Below the pieces are notes generated by a model. It was not told where the DNA came from. It searched no databases and was given only the letters and a program-made list of their open reading frames with translations. DNA of 64,000 bases from Parapristionchus giblindavisi. Its lineage: Eukaryota; Nematoda; Chromadorea; Rhabditida; Diplogasteridae. Of the stretch, positions 32,198-43,242 are shown one piece after another. The stretch spans positions 310,001 through 374,000 of the forward strand of contig CALSFV010000309.1 of NCBI GenBank assembly GCA_943737045.1. The letters are read 5' to 3'. A program made the position numbers and the translations under genes. Within the stretch, counting starts at the first letter, position 1; every line of letters begins with the position of its first letter.

Positions 32198-33190
32198 TGA
32201 GGCCGTTTGTGTAAGAGTCGAACAAGGGTTGGCACAGGCCAAAAATTTCGATACCCTCAAAACTTGTGCATAGGGGTTATCGACCATGCTGATGAAGATA
32301 GGAATAGTTATTTTCGCTCCAGTGGTCCCGCAACGCCTGGGCAGGATTACGGTAAGATCACGTTTTCAGGCCATTCTCGGTCCATAGTAGAGCTAGAGGT
32401 ATGAAAATTGGGCTCCTAGGACATAATTCGATGGCGATGATGGCTGTCTACATCATTAGTTTTGAAAATTTTGCAAAAGGTCGATTATTGGAAATTTTTA
32501 TGGAGATGTTTGCGCCCCAGACGAGTATGACAGTTCGAACCGGCGTGACGAGAGGATCACAACGATGTATTATGAGCCCATATCTCCGTTGCACCGCTAA
32601 TATTGCCTCGATATAGTGATCTGCAAAATCACGAGGAGTTGTCTGCGTCTCTCTATTCCGCGCGCTCTCTCGGCACTCTCTCATTTCGCCGCGCTCTCTC
32701 GAGAGTGCTAGAGAGCTCGCGGAATTGAGAGAATCTTCTTGTTTACCTCTTTCGCAGATCACTATATCGAGGCAATATTAGCGGTGCAACGGAGATATGG
32801 GCTCATAATACATCGTTGTGATCCTCTCGTCACGCCGGTTCGAACAGTCATACTCGTCTGGGGCGCAAACGTCTCCATCAAAATTTCCAATAATCGACCT
32901 TTTGAAAAATTTTCAAAACTAATGATGTAGACAGCCATCATCGCCATCGAATTCTGTCCTAGGAGCCCAATTTTCATACCTCTAGCTCTACCATGGACCG
33001 AGAATGGCCTGAAAAAGTGATCTTACCGTAATCCGGCCCAGGGGTTGCGGGACCACTGGAGCCAAAATGACTATGTCTATGTTCATCAGCATGGTCTATA
33101 ATCCCTATACACAAGTTTTGAGGGTATCAAAATTTTTGGTCTGTGCCAACCCTCTCCCAGATTTGCCCGACTCTTACACAAACGGCCTCC
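32198..33190. mobile_element. foldback element, TGAGGCC family, complete
   Basis: The ends are TGAGGCCGTTTGTG and its inverse, and the flanks are TA. The arms (32198-32626 and 32754-33190) are near-identical inverses, with a loop of about 127 bp rich in CTCTCTCG words. The unoccupied site lies at about 56136 in the inverted duplicate, where the flanking sequences join across a single TA. Confidence 0.85.
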
Positions 33191-33599
33191 TATATACATA
33201 GTACATAGAGTGTGACAGAAAGAGATCGTCGGCAAAGATAATGCAGACAGTGATTGGCCAAAACGAAAAATAAATGCAATTGATATAAAACACATTTATC
33301 AAGAGTAGGACTACAGTGCTCGACATAATGATAGGACACCCCTAAACTTTTGTAATTCCGGCCGAATGGTGAATGGAAATCAAAAGATGTATATACCATT
33401 TGTATCCCCTCCTTGGATAACTTAGGTAGCCCACGTATGGGAATATTCAATTTCCCGGTCAACGAGAAAAAAATAATATTTCGAAATTTTACCGTGACAT
33501 AATGATAGGACACCCTGATTTTTTTCAGAAGTAACTAATATTTTCAAACTTCTGCATAGCACCAACGGGTCAACAACAGGTAATCAATCTTATGGCCCT

Positions 33600-34184
33600 T
33601 CCTCGAGAATGGACCAAAGGTGCGATTGGGCATCCTCCCATAGAGGACAGAAATCACTTGAGGCTCGATGTCGCCCCCACTCCTTTTTTATGGCAGCCTT
33701 CAACTCGGCAACGGATGCATACTGTTTGGTGTTCTTGTGCACACGACTAATCAGGATGCCCCATATGTTCTACATGTGGTTTGCATCGGGGTTGCACGTA
33801 GGGCATGGAAGAACTGTGATATTCTTGACTGCGAACAATGGCTTTGAGGGGTTATGGCAAGCATGGAGGAGCTCTCTTTCTTGAAGATCTGGTGGCGGAC
33901 ACGGCTCTTCATCATGAACGGAACGAGGGCAGTCTGGTGCATCACCTTATACTCCTCATAGTCCATCCTGTTGGAGCGGAAGGAGATGGGCGGCTTGTCG
34001 AATTTAAAGAACGTGCCACAGTACGGCACATGATATTTGTTTTCAAAAATTTTAAAAATATCGGCTTCTGATTGCATTCATCGATGAGAATAAGTTTAAC
34101 CCCAATAGTCCGGGCGGCTATAACTGCTTCCGACGTGAGTTCCTCAAGGAACCGCGTAATTTCAGCTGGAGGAAGTTCAGTCAT
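33600..34184 (-). pseudogene. Tc1/mariner transposase remnant, left copy
   Basis: Minus-strand fragments, in more than one frame, match the catalytic half of Tc1-like DDE transposases. There is an SNRMDYEEYKVMHQ block followed by a hydrophobic Val-Pro-Phe strand. Then comes a degraded region where the second Asp should lie (QKESS-like instead of QDNA), then NPDANHM-stop-NIWG. The family normally has SPDLNPIENLWG here; the third acidic residue codon (GAG) has become TAG. The C-terminal helix with VAELKAAIKKEW follows. The N-terminal DNA-binding part is missing. It cannot encode active enzyme. Confidence 0.75.
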
Positions 34185-34204
34185 GTTCAGGGGCGCGTTC
34201 TAAT

Positions 34205-34610
34205 AATTCGACCAGCCGCCCATCTCCTTCGGCTCCAGCAGGATGGACTATGCGGAGTATCAGGTGATGCACCAGACTACCCTCGTTCCGTTCATGATGA
34301 AGAGCCGTGCCCACCACCAGATCTCCCAGAAAGAGAGCTCCACAATGCTTGCCATAACCCCTCAAAACCATTGTTTGCAGTCAAGAACATCACAGTTCTT
34401 CCATGCCCTACGGGCAACCCCGGTGCAAACCGCATGTAGAACATATGGGGCATCCTGGTTAGTCGTGTGCACAAGCACACCAAACAGCATACATCCATTG
34501 CAGAGTTGAAGGCTGCCATCAAATAGGAGTGGGTGCGACATCGAGCCTCAAGTGATTTCTGTCCTCTATAGGAGGATGCCCAATCGTGTCTTCGGTCAAT
34601 TCTCGAGGAA
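34205..34610 (+). pseudogene. Tc1/mariner transposase remnant, right copy
   Basis: Plus-strand mirror of the left remnant: RMDYAEYQVMHQT block, the same TAG in place of the catalytic Glu codon, then an ELKAAIK helix followed by another stop. Because both copies share the TAG, the element was already dead, or was copied from one dead arm, when the palindrome formed. Confidence 0.75.
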
Positions 34611-34901
34611 GGACCTTAAGATTGATTACTAACCTGTTCTTGACAAGTTGATGTTATGCAGAAGTTTGAAAAAATTAGCAACTTCGGAAAAAAATCAGCG
34701 TGTCCTATCATTATGTCACGGTAAAATTTCGAAATATTATTATTTTCTCGTTGGCAAGGAAATTGAATATTCTCATACGTGGGCTACCTTAGTTATCCAA
34801 GGAGGGGATACAAATGGTATATACATCTTTTGATTTCCATTCACCATTCGGCCGGAATCACAAAATTTTAGGAGTGTCCTATCATTATGTCGCGCACTGT
34901 A

Positions 34902-36770
34902 TATGCAACTAAAACCTGACTCACATGCAATACATATCTAAATTGTCCTTTTTCACTCTCATAATTTATCGCAAATATCGTCATTAGCAAAAAGAAAGCG
35001 GACCAAAGTATTAGACAAAAGGCGAATTTGATGAAAGAAGTTGGTAGGGAAACACTTGAATTGGGACAAAGAAAATATTTTTTTTTCGTCTGGAATAATA
35101 AAGATCAACGAAAGATCAATTAAAATTTTATTCAGTTCTATTCATAATGCTCTGTGGCATAGATTCATCGGATGCATTACACTCTTCTTGACGATCAGAA
35201 GAAAAAAATCAGAATCCATGACCGTCATTTATCACGTTGTCTGTCGTAGACAAACATCCTTCTGTGTTTCATGGATCTCTACACATTTAAAAAAAAGGCA
35301 CATCCCGAGCTCATTCGCATCTCTCCGCTCTGCCAATGATCTCTCGTTCTTTTTGCCCACGAGAGAGTGTTATCAGAGCGGAGAGTAAAATTAGCTCAGA
35401 GTTGTTGGAGTCCATCCACCAACAATCCGACACTCTCTTGTTTCTACCCTCTCATAAGTCCAAGTCTGCATGGCTATTCTTCAATATTACAGCCGAAAGC
35501 AAATGTAAAATAAATATGTATCTTGAAAATGGTCTTGTGCCAATTTATATTAAAAACTTGTAGTCATGTTCTTTCAGAATCCTAATCACTCTTTGTTCAC
35601 AATCATACGTACGCAAAAGTTACAAGAAGTACAATATTATAGAATTAAAACTGTCCGAACAATACAAATTCCGCTATTTGCCGCGCAATACTCAGACCCC
35701 GCCCACTTCTTCGCGCGACATACCTTTTTTCTCTAATTTTATCGAATTTTATAGCGTTTCTTCATCATTTCACAGGACTTTCAATAAAAATAAAATGATA
35801 TGCATTGAAAAAAACGTTCGAAAAAACCTTCCGAAAATTTGTCGTGTGTTTTTCTCAACGGTGGAGAAGTTTACTATATTCGGCATTTGGCGCGATGTGT
35901 GCAAAACTTTTGTAATTCTATAATATGTATTTTTGAATCTAAACATCTACCGTAATCTACAATCCAATCTACCGTACCTCTACTTTGGATTTCTTCTCGA
36001 GAATCGCCCTCGAGCGAACACGGTACTCGCACCTATCGTCACTGTAATATTTAATGATCTCAATACTAAAAATTCTGTTCCCATCAAACTATTGCACAAA
36101 ATATCTATTGACGTGCAAGATCTAAGCGATAAATCAATACATAAATCAATATTAGAATATTGATTGGTATGAATGTAACTCATATGCTAGCCCTACGACA
36201 TCCATCATATCTCTACTGTAGATCAAGCGGAATACTGTAGGTTATATGAATTACGGTAGATCATCGACTTGTCCCGTTTTCGCTAATCCCCCTATATAAT
36301 TCTATGCATGTTGTTCTTTCCTTATCCCAATCAAAAGTGTTTCCCAACCAACTTCTTTCATTAACCAATCGCCTTTTCTACATTAAAATTATTTTCAATT
36401 TCTGGAGTAAGGATTATCGTTATAAAGATTTAGTAAACTCTCTTAATAATGATCTGTGGTATCGATTCACCGGGTGCATTACACTCTTCTTGACAATCAG
36501 AATCAATGACCGTCGTTTGTGACGTTATCTGCGTCAGACAAATAGCCTTAGGTGTTTCATGGATCTCTCCGCCTTTAGAGTCACACCCCGAGCTAATTGG
36601 AAACTCTCCGCTTTGACAATGCTCTATCGCTTTCTTTAACTGCAAGAGAGCGTTGCCAGAGCGGAGATTTAAATTAACTCGGGTGAGTTGATGGAGTGCA
36701 TCCACCAACAACCCGACACTCTCTAGTTTCTATTCTCTCAAAAGTCCAAGTGTTATCAGAGAGCGGAGCA
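34902..36770. repeat. module H/T mosaic with a MITE
   Basis: H palindromes lie at 35323-35385 and 36604-36668, with module T in minus orientation at about 35927-36190. 35490-36300 is a direct paralogue of 25080-25600, which gives empty sites for the MITE at 35638 and, in the other direction, for the element at 25592. Confidence 0.65.
35638..35922. mobile_element. 285-bp MITE with ATAT target duplication
   Basis: The termini are TATAGAATTA and TAATTCTATA, flanked by ATAT on both sides. The empty site ACAATATGTATTTTT is present at 25199-25213. The interior has no ORF of interest. TA-rich ends leave one or two bases of uncertainty about the duplication. Confidence 0.8.
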
Positions 36771-36775
36771 TTAGC

Positions 36776-37035
36776 TTTGAAGGTGGACTCCCGCGAATAT
36801 TTTCTTGAGCAAAATGTAAATACATTAAGTTTGCAAACGCTATTCTACATTCCGTACACTATATATTTTATGCTAATTCAGCTTATTGATCGCAAGAATC
36901 ATGAAAGAATCATGCTCGGCAATGCAGGCAAAAGTGTGCTTTTTGAAAATAAAAAAAAGTTCGGCAAAAGGATTCGAACCCGCGAAGTGCGCTATCTATT
37001 AAGAAGTTTGCCACTGCGTTAATTGATTAATTGAA
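36776..37035 (-). mobile_element. SINE-like tRNA-derived element, copy 4
   Basis: The minus strand has AACGCAGTGGCAAAC and, downstream, a good B box, GGGTTCGAATCC. The flanks match 5880-6226 (GCTTATTGATCGCAAGAATCATGA). This is the best-preserved B box of the family. Confidence 0.55.
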
Positions 37036-38412
37036 GGAAATTTGCGAAAACAAACTGTACTAACAAGATTTATATATAATAAATTTAATTAGTTATCATA
37101 TGGGACGAGATTCACTGCTTCGCTTTTTCCTCTTGCATATTCCTTGACACAAATACACTTGTTTATTTGGTACGAGAGTAGCCAACCACTCCCACAAGAG
37201 ACTTTCTTGTTTTGCATGGTTCAGAAACTATGCCGATCTCTTTTATATATAATATAGCGCGCGGCGAAGGTCAGCCGGGTTAGAGAGAGGCAGCGGAGAG
37301 ACAATCGAGAGGCGGGGCGAGATGTAGAAGTCTACATCTCGATCTCCTCTCGATTGTGACTTCCGTTCGTTAGCACCATTTGTCATTTTCTCATTTTCTT
37401 ATGCAAGTACATTTTATACGCACAATAGCTCGGCGTGTGCCTTTTCAAAATATTTGGTGGCAGAAGGAAGATAATCGGAATAAAAATTTATTCAGCTCCA
37501 TACATAATGTTCTGTGGCATGGATTCACCAAGTGAATTACACTCTTCTTTACAATCAGAAACCATGACCTACGTTGTCTATCTCAGACAAACATCCTTCG
37601 GTGTTTCACGGATCTCACCACATTTAAAGTTATAACTCGACCTGATTTGAAACCCTCTCCGCTCTGACAGCGCTCTCTCGCTTTCTTTGACTGCGAGATA
37701 GATAGTGGAGAGTAAAATTAGCTAGAGTTGATGGAGTTCATCCAAGAACAACCCGACACTTTCTTGTTTCTATCCACTCATAAGTCGAAGTCTACATGGC
37801 TATTCTTCAATACTATCTACTTCCACGGGTTGACCGAACCTATATCATATCGTGATATGCGAATGACTTCGAGGGACGGCTATATATGCCTTCCAAGATG
37901 AGTTTGGCCAAACTCATCTTGAGAAAGTAACTGTCCGTGGCCGTGAGAGAGAATGAGAGAGCAGCCGATTGAACTTATGTCAGGAAGCGAAAATGAAAAG
38001 CATAACAAAGGAGAGGAGATTGGCCAATTGCCTCCCTCATTTAAATATTACTTTCAATATGCATTTGGCAGTCTCTAAATAGAAGCTACTTTCTTTGTTA
38101 TTTATTCATTTCTTCAAACATAAATATCTTTAAAATTAATCTGGTTAACGTCGATTTTTTCTCCATTTCAGGGTTGTGCGGAAAAAAATCTGAAAAAAAT
38201 TGTTTTTTTGCTTCTACTTAATTGATTTTTTATTGTTCGTTTTGCTTGTTTCAAAAATTTAATTGTTACCTTTCACCAGGACAATACATTTTTGCGAAAT
38301 GTAACTCGCTCAATTGTCTCTACTCAATCTTTCCCTCTAGTCAATCTATAACCCTCTCACACTCTCATTCCCTCTCTCTATTCATTCACTCATTCGTTTT
38401 GTTCTTGATATA
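37036..38412. other. mixed repeat DNA, no gene
   Basis: 37304-37360 is a GC-richer hairpin (CAATCGAGAGG...CCTCTCGATTG with GAGATGTAGA at the tip). 37654-37714 is a decayed H palindrome. 38060-38260 resembles the AT-rich part of the 31100-31200 repeat. Nothing coding is supported. Confidence 0.4.
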
Positions 38413-39482
38413 CAGTATCGGCGTAAAGTGATGAGACGCTTTTTCATTTTTTTATAACTTTTGATCCAGGAGTGCAATCAGGCTGATCTTTTGAACCAAT
38501 GAACAGAATTTATCAGGGAATATTACCATGATCTGTTGGTTTAATTAAATTAGCTCATTATTGCGTAGTGATGACGCAATCGAAGTACACTTTTTTTGAA
38601 AATTTCCTATTCTTTAGTGAAAAGTCCTGTTCTTCTGAAACATTGTGAGAGTGGAGACATGTACTAGGGCTGCACAGGAAAAAATCCGGAATGGATCCGA
38701 CTCGGATTTCGAGCCGTAGCTTTGTTGCAAATTTGACCCCCAAAATTAAAAATTCAGCTTCTAGATGTGATAACGACCCGTTCTAAGCGCCAAAATGATG
38801 CTAGTGGAAAGCGATGTTTATTCCCAGATTATGGTAGTCATAGCTCTCATTCGCCCTCAGGGCATGAAAAACAAAATTTTTTGGAAGGGCTGATTTTGAG
38901 ACCCTACCGTTCAGAGGGCAGGTGTTCTAAAATTCTGGTTACTGTGCAAGCAGCTAAGCAATGTATCATATATTTATTTCCCTTATTTTGGTTTAGTTCC
39001 GATTCCTTTCAGACCCGCCGCAAAAGTTATGCTGAGGTCAACTCGGTGCGCGCTCTTACGCTTTCTCTCTCACTGCTCAATTCCCTAGGCCTCTTTTGAA
39101 GAAATCTCTTATTTTCAATGCACCAATGCATATTAGAGATGCTCACAAAAGTTTTTACAATGTTGTTAAACTTTGATTTTTGATCTTTGTATTTTGATCT
39201 TTACTCGCTGAAACCGAGTAGACCTCAGCTCAACCTGTGCTGCGGATCTGAAAGGAATCGGAACTAAACCAAAATAAGGAAAATAAATATATGATACATT
39301 GCTAAGTTGCTTGCACAGTAACCAGAATTTTAGAACACCTGCCCTCAAAACGGTAGGGTCTCAAAATCAGCCCTTCCAAAAAATTTTGTTTTTCATGCCC
39401 TGAGGGCGAATGAGAGCTATGAGTACCATAATCTGGGAATAAACATCGCTTTCCACTAGCATTATTTTGGCGCTTAGAACTT
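38413..39482. mobile_element. foldback element, family A, right end lost
   Basis: The left terminus CAGTATCGGCGTAAAGTG follows TATA. The left arm runs through the GACCCCCAAAATT and CTTCTAGATGTG blocks, and the inverse arm occupies about 39200-39482 before breaking off. It lacks the opposite terminus. Confidence 0.65.
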
Positions 39483-39559
39483 CACTAAAAAAATGTCCAA
39501 ATGATTACTATGCGCGTGGTATGATTATGAGTAATTGTAAACTACCATTTGGACACTTT

Positions 39560-40264
39560 TTAGTGAAATATGATACATCGCACTTGATCTGACCCACCGA
39601 ACCGGATTACGGTGGATTACGGTAGTTTACAATAACTCATAATCATCCCCGCACATAGTGACCATTTGGACAATTTATACTGAGATCTGACCCACCGCAC
39701 TTGATCTGACCCACCGAACCTGGTTACGGTAGTTTGCAATAGCTCATCATGATTTCGCACATGTAGTGGCCATTCCGACAGTTTGTAGTGAAATCTGACC
39801 CACCGAACTTGATCTGACCCACCGAACTGGGTTACGGTAGATTACGGTATTTTACAATAGCTCAAAATGATAACGCACACGTAGTGGCCATTCCGACAAT
39901 TTTTAGTTAAATCTGACCCACCGAACTTGATCTGACCCATCGAACCGGGTAACGGTAGATTACGGTATTTTACAATAGCTCAAAATGATAACGCACACGT
40001 AGTGGCCATCCCGTCAATTTTTAGTTAAATCTGACCCACCGAACTTGATCTGACCCACCGAACCGGGTTACGGTAGATTACTGTAGTGTTGCTGATGCTG
40101 ATCACATTGATACCCATCTCGTGTTTCTATGACCCCTACGAACCGAGTTATGCCCCGATCTGACCCACCGAACTAGGTTACGGTAGATTACGGTAGTGCT
40201 ACTGATGCTGATCACAATGATACCCATCCCAAGTTTCTATGACCCCTACGAACCGAGTTATTCC
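39560..40264. repeat. minisatellite, two linked arrays
   Basis: Five units of about 108-118 bp start near 39582, 39699, 39807, 39925 and 40043. Each contains TCTGACCCACCGAAC, GTTACGGTAGATTACGG and GTAGTGGCC. Two further units of about 112 bp (40083-40264) share GATGCTGATCACA and GACCCCTACGAACCGAG. The units are related to each other by the GACCCACCGAAC start. Confidence 0.85.
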
Positions 40265-40335
40265 CCGTTGCGGAAATGTCGGTTGCGGAAATGCCGTTGC
40301 GGAAATGTCGGTTGCGGAAATGTCACCCCCCCCCC
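40265..40335. repeat. short GTTGCGGAAATG array and C tract
   Basis: Four tandem copies of a 14-15-bp unit (CGGTTGCGGAAATGT), followed by a run of ten or so C residues. Confidence 0.8.
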
Positions 40336-40931
40336 GGATTTGCAATGTCTGCACCAGAAGAAGGTGGAACTTATCTCTCTCTCTATCTTATCTCCGACCC
40401 TTCCTTCTCCCCCTACAGAGCTCCCATCGTTTCCTTCTCCTATAACCAATCACAGTCCTACTCAATCTCTCTTACCCTCTTTCAAACGTGAACATCGATT
40501 GGTTGAGCTTGTCCGAATCTGGAACCGTACTAATGGTTTGCCCCCAAATGAGGCTTGTTCGCAGGCATGCATGGCTTAATCTTTTATCTGAGCATATCAC
40601 CGCTGGCAGTATCAACCAGGTAACTGTCATACGACAGAGTCGTACATGTGCATGCCCAACGTAGTGTTTCTAAACAATCCTAAACGAAACCTAAAGGAGA
40701 AAGGGCGTGTGACGGACACACAAACAAACAGACAAACGTGTCCTATCATTTTATAGAATAAAGTAACTCTCTCGAGCTATTCAGCGATCGTGACTTTATA
40801 GTAGAGTCAAGAACTCGTCATTTGCATACTTTATCAGCTAAATATGTCAAGAAAACCACTTTCTTAAGGTCATACACATTGACAAAAGCCTTGGGCAGCA
40901 TTGGAAAGCCAGCGAAAAATCAGCAAAAAAC
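40336..40931. other. no supported gene
   Basis: A 127-codon plus-strand frame ends at 40579 but runs through the minisatellite and the short-unit array, so it is not credible as a whole. Confidence 0.35.
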
Positions 40932-40999
40932 ATTGTCCTGGGGTGGGGTTCGAACCCACCCTAGGAAAATGAGCTCGATCGGGCGATAGCGTTGGCTTA
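40932..40999 (-). repeat. tRNA-derived fragment
   Basis: Minus strand: a perfect T-arm (GGGTGGGTTCGAACCCCACCC) and a CCAGGAC acceptor-like end, preceded by a plausible anticodon-arm region. The 5' acceptor strand and D arm are absent, so it is not a working tRNA gene. Confidence 0.5.
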
Positions 41000-41411
41000 A
41001 AAGTGATATTCCGACAAAATCGATTTTTCTCAATTAATTTTTATTAAATTCTACATGAAATTTGCTACAAGATAGCGTCAGGGGAATTCCCCGGAGATTA
41101 TTGTAAAGTGCTGATTTATTTTTTTAAAGATTGAAAACGTCCAAAAAATTGGTTTTTCGCACATTACGGGAGCTATACTAGACCTAGAGCTCTGAAAATT
41201 TACATTCTAGCATAACTTTTTGCGCTCTTTCGAATGGTACATAACAAGATAGGAAAATCTCAACTTTATTTTTCGCGAGATCAAAGATCAAAGATCACAT
41301 TTGGAGTCCAATTTTTTGGCTGAAGTGTATCCCACCCCTAGGCACTCCACCTGTGAAGTTTGATCGCATAGAAACGAATTTCACCAACTGTGCCACTTTA
41401 CTTGCCGTCTT
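41000..41411. other. unassigned
   Basis: AT-rich. 41279-41298 is GATCAAAGATCAAAGATCAC, the inverse of a word found at several other places. The block around CCCACCCCTAGG (41330) recurs inverted at about 57160. Confidence 0.35.
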
Positions 41412-41844
41412 ACAAGGGGATGGTCGCAACTGGTCCTGGCCATATGAATTGGGAATAGCATGACTAGGATCAGTTTTCGATGCTGATTACGAATCCGTAT
41501 TCAGAAAATGCCTAATCGAATTCTGTTTCGAGAAAATATTTTTGAAAGTTGGCTTGTTAATTCGAAAAGTCGTGTCGTTTCCTTCACAAACTATCTGGAT
41601 TGCATCGCAAAGATCCGGCAATGTAAGTTCAACTATTGCGAGAGTTTACAGATGAGTTAACCAGCCCACCCGGACGGTTTGCGCAGGAAACCACACGAAT
41701 TTTCGAAATAAAATATCGATTTCCTCGAAAATCAGGTCGATTAGGCACTTTCTGAGAACGGATTCGTAATCAGCATCGAAAACTGATCATAGTCATGTTA
41801 TTGCCATCTCATGTGGCCAGGACCAGTTGCGACCATCCCCTTGT
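41412..41844. mobile_element. inverted-repeat MITE, family B, second copy
   Basis: The ends are ACAAGGGGATGGTCGCAAC and its inverse, with arms of about 150 bp containing CGATGCTGATTACGAATCC and its inverse. Homologous to 2327-2737. Confidence 0.75.
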
Positions 41845-42011
41845 TAGCGAGAACGCATTTTAAATATAGCAAATAATCGTGTTTATTAGTATGTAACATG
41901 TTAGTTTATTGTGAGAAGTGCATAAAAAACAAATATTAATATATGATTTATAATATGCCCCACCACCACCATAATACAATACAAACAACAATTATAATAT
42001 ACAATACATAA

Positions 42012-42476
42012 TCCTGGTTATCCCCTGGGGCACCCAAATCCGGGCCAGATGCCCCAGAGGCGAGACGCGGACGTCGTAGTGTTGAGGTATTTCCGTACCC
42101 CCTCCTTTGACCTCCCTGAAAAAAACATAATAAAATATTTAAAAAACAAATGAAATATATACCAAATAGTAATAAAAAATATAGACAAAATAGTACCTCG
42201 AGGATCCTCTAACCGCTATGGTGAGAGTAGGCAAAAGCCTGCTCAGTTCGATTCCCCGGTTCGGGCGGGGCATCTGGTCCCAGCCCCTGATCCGGCGGCA
42301 ACATACATCCAACAAGGGAGTTGAGTTCAACTAGAAAGGAGGACTAGTCAGGTATGCACACAATGAATGAATGAAAGAATAGATATAATAATGGATAGAA
42401 TGTGTCTGAAGGTGATTATGGTAGGTATTTATATGGGATTGGTAGAATGAATTTGGGGCGGGGCCTGAACCAAGCG
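42012..42476. repeat. dispersed repeat X, uninterrupted copy (empty site)
   Basis: It matches 12590-12988 joined to 20115-20199. The single AAAGAATAGATA at 42374-42385 marks where the Penelope array entered the other copy. Confidence 0.8.
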
Positions 42477-42792
42477 GAGTAGATATAGATAATGGCTACT
42501 CTCCTACTACATATAAATAAACAAGTGCATTTTGTACGGTCAGTATAGATAGTAAGTTAAGTCACTAATAAAAGAACACCTATGTACGCAAGAATAAGCT
42601 AGAGAGTATATGTAGACGAAAAAAGAGCTTCAGATCAAATAGCTAGGCGTAAGTATGGCTGTTTATAGTGGTTTTAAGAGTGTTATTGAGGGTTGGTTCT
42701 AGATTCGGTACAGATGGTACATTAATGAATCACAAACGGCAATTACCTTAACGTTCCTTTGAGCGATTTCTTATCATCAAAATTAATCCTTG
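42477..42792. other. no supported gene
   Basis: The AT-rich flank of the LTR element. The last four bases, CTTG (42789-42792), are one half of its target duplication. Confidence 0.5.
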
Positions 42793-43187
42793 TGTAAGGT
42801 TATACAATGGCCGGGTTCTTTAACTTGTGGTTAACGCACCAAGACTCAAGATCACAATCTAAGCTTTATCTCCAATTTCCACCACAATTAAATAATATTC
42901 GGTGGACAGACTTACGGGCGACGACTGCAATCAAGAGGGCGAGGGGGCGAGAGAAGAACGGGGAGAGCAAGGAGACCAAAAGAAAGAGGCATAAAGCCTC
43001 TATTTATATGCAAGACTAATTAAATTAAAAGAGAGAGACAGACAAAGTAATTCTAAGACAAAGAAAGTACAATAAGGTGCAAAAATCATTCTAACATAAG
43101 GACATGGGGTATAGGGGTCGAAAAGGGAGAAAGGGGTATAGGGGAGGCTGTTAGCCTGGGATAGGGAAATAGGGAGCATCCCTAACA
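42793..43187 (-). repeat. 3' LTR
   Basis: 395 bp, direct copy of 46278-46672. It contains the TATA box on the minus strand (TATAAATA at 43008-43001). Confidence 0.93.
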
Positions 43188-43200
43188 TCTCCCTCCTCCT
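43188..43200 (-). promoter_or_regulatory. polypurine tract of the LTR element
   Basis: AGGAGGAGGGAGA on the minus strand, directly before the 3' LTR; the expected primer for plus-strand DNA synthesis. Confidence 0.8.
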
Positions 43201-43242
43201 GCGAAAATGAGCCTCCTGGCTCATAGACGATTCTTCTTTCTT

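Larger units (their letters stand above)
33314..34899. mobile_element. palindromic Tc1/mariner element with two dead transposases
   Basis: The termini are CAGTGCTCGACATAATGA (left) and the inverse TCATTATGTCGCGCACTG (right), flanked by TA. The arms of roughly 750 bp are inverses of each other along their whole length, each ending inward with a transposase remnant. The element is therefore two partial Tc1-like copies joined at their 5' sides. Confidence 0.85.

Noticed and set aside
33609..33884. Plus-strand 91-codon frame
   Set aside because: Antisense to the left Tc1 transposase remnant; its mirror frame at 34292-34522 arises from the palindrome.
39560..40264. CRISPR-like regular repeats
   Set aside because: Units are contiguous and similar along their length, with no unique spacers, in a eukaryotic setting; it is a minisatellite.
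40196..40579. 127-codon plus-strand frame
   Set aside because: It crosses the end of the minisatellite, a short-unit array and a C tract; no domain.
42807..43019. 70-codon frame repeated at 46292-46504
   Set aside because: Both copies lie in the LTRs, antisense to the element; LTR identity explains the duplication.
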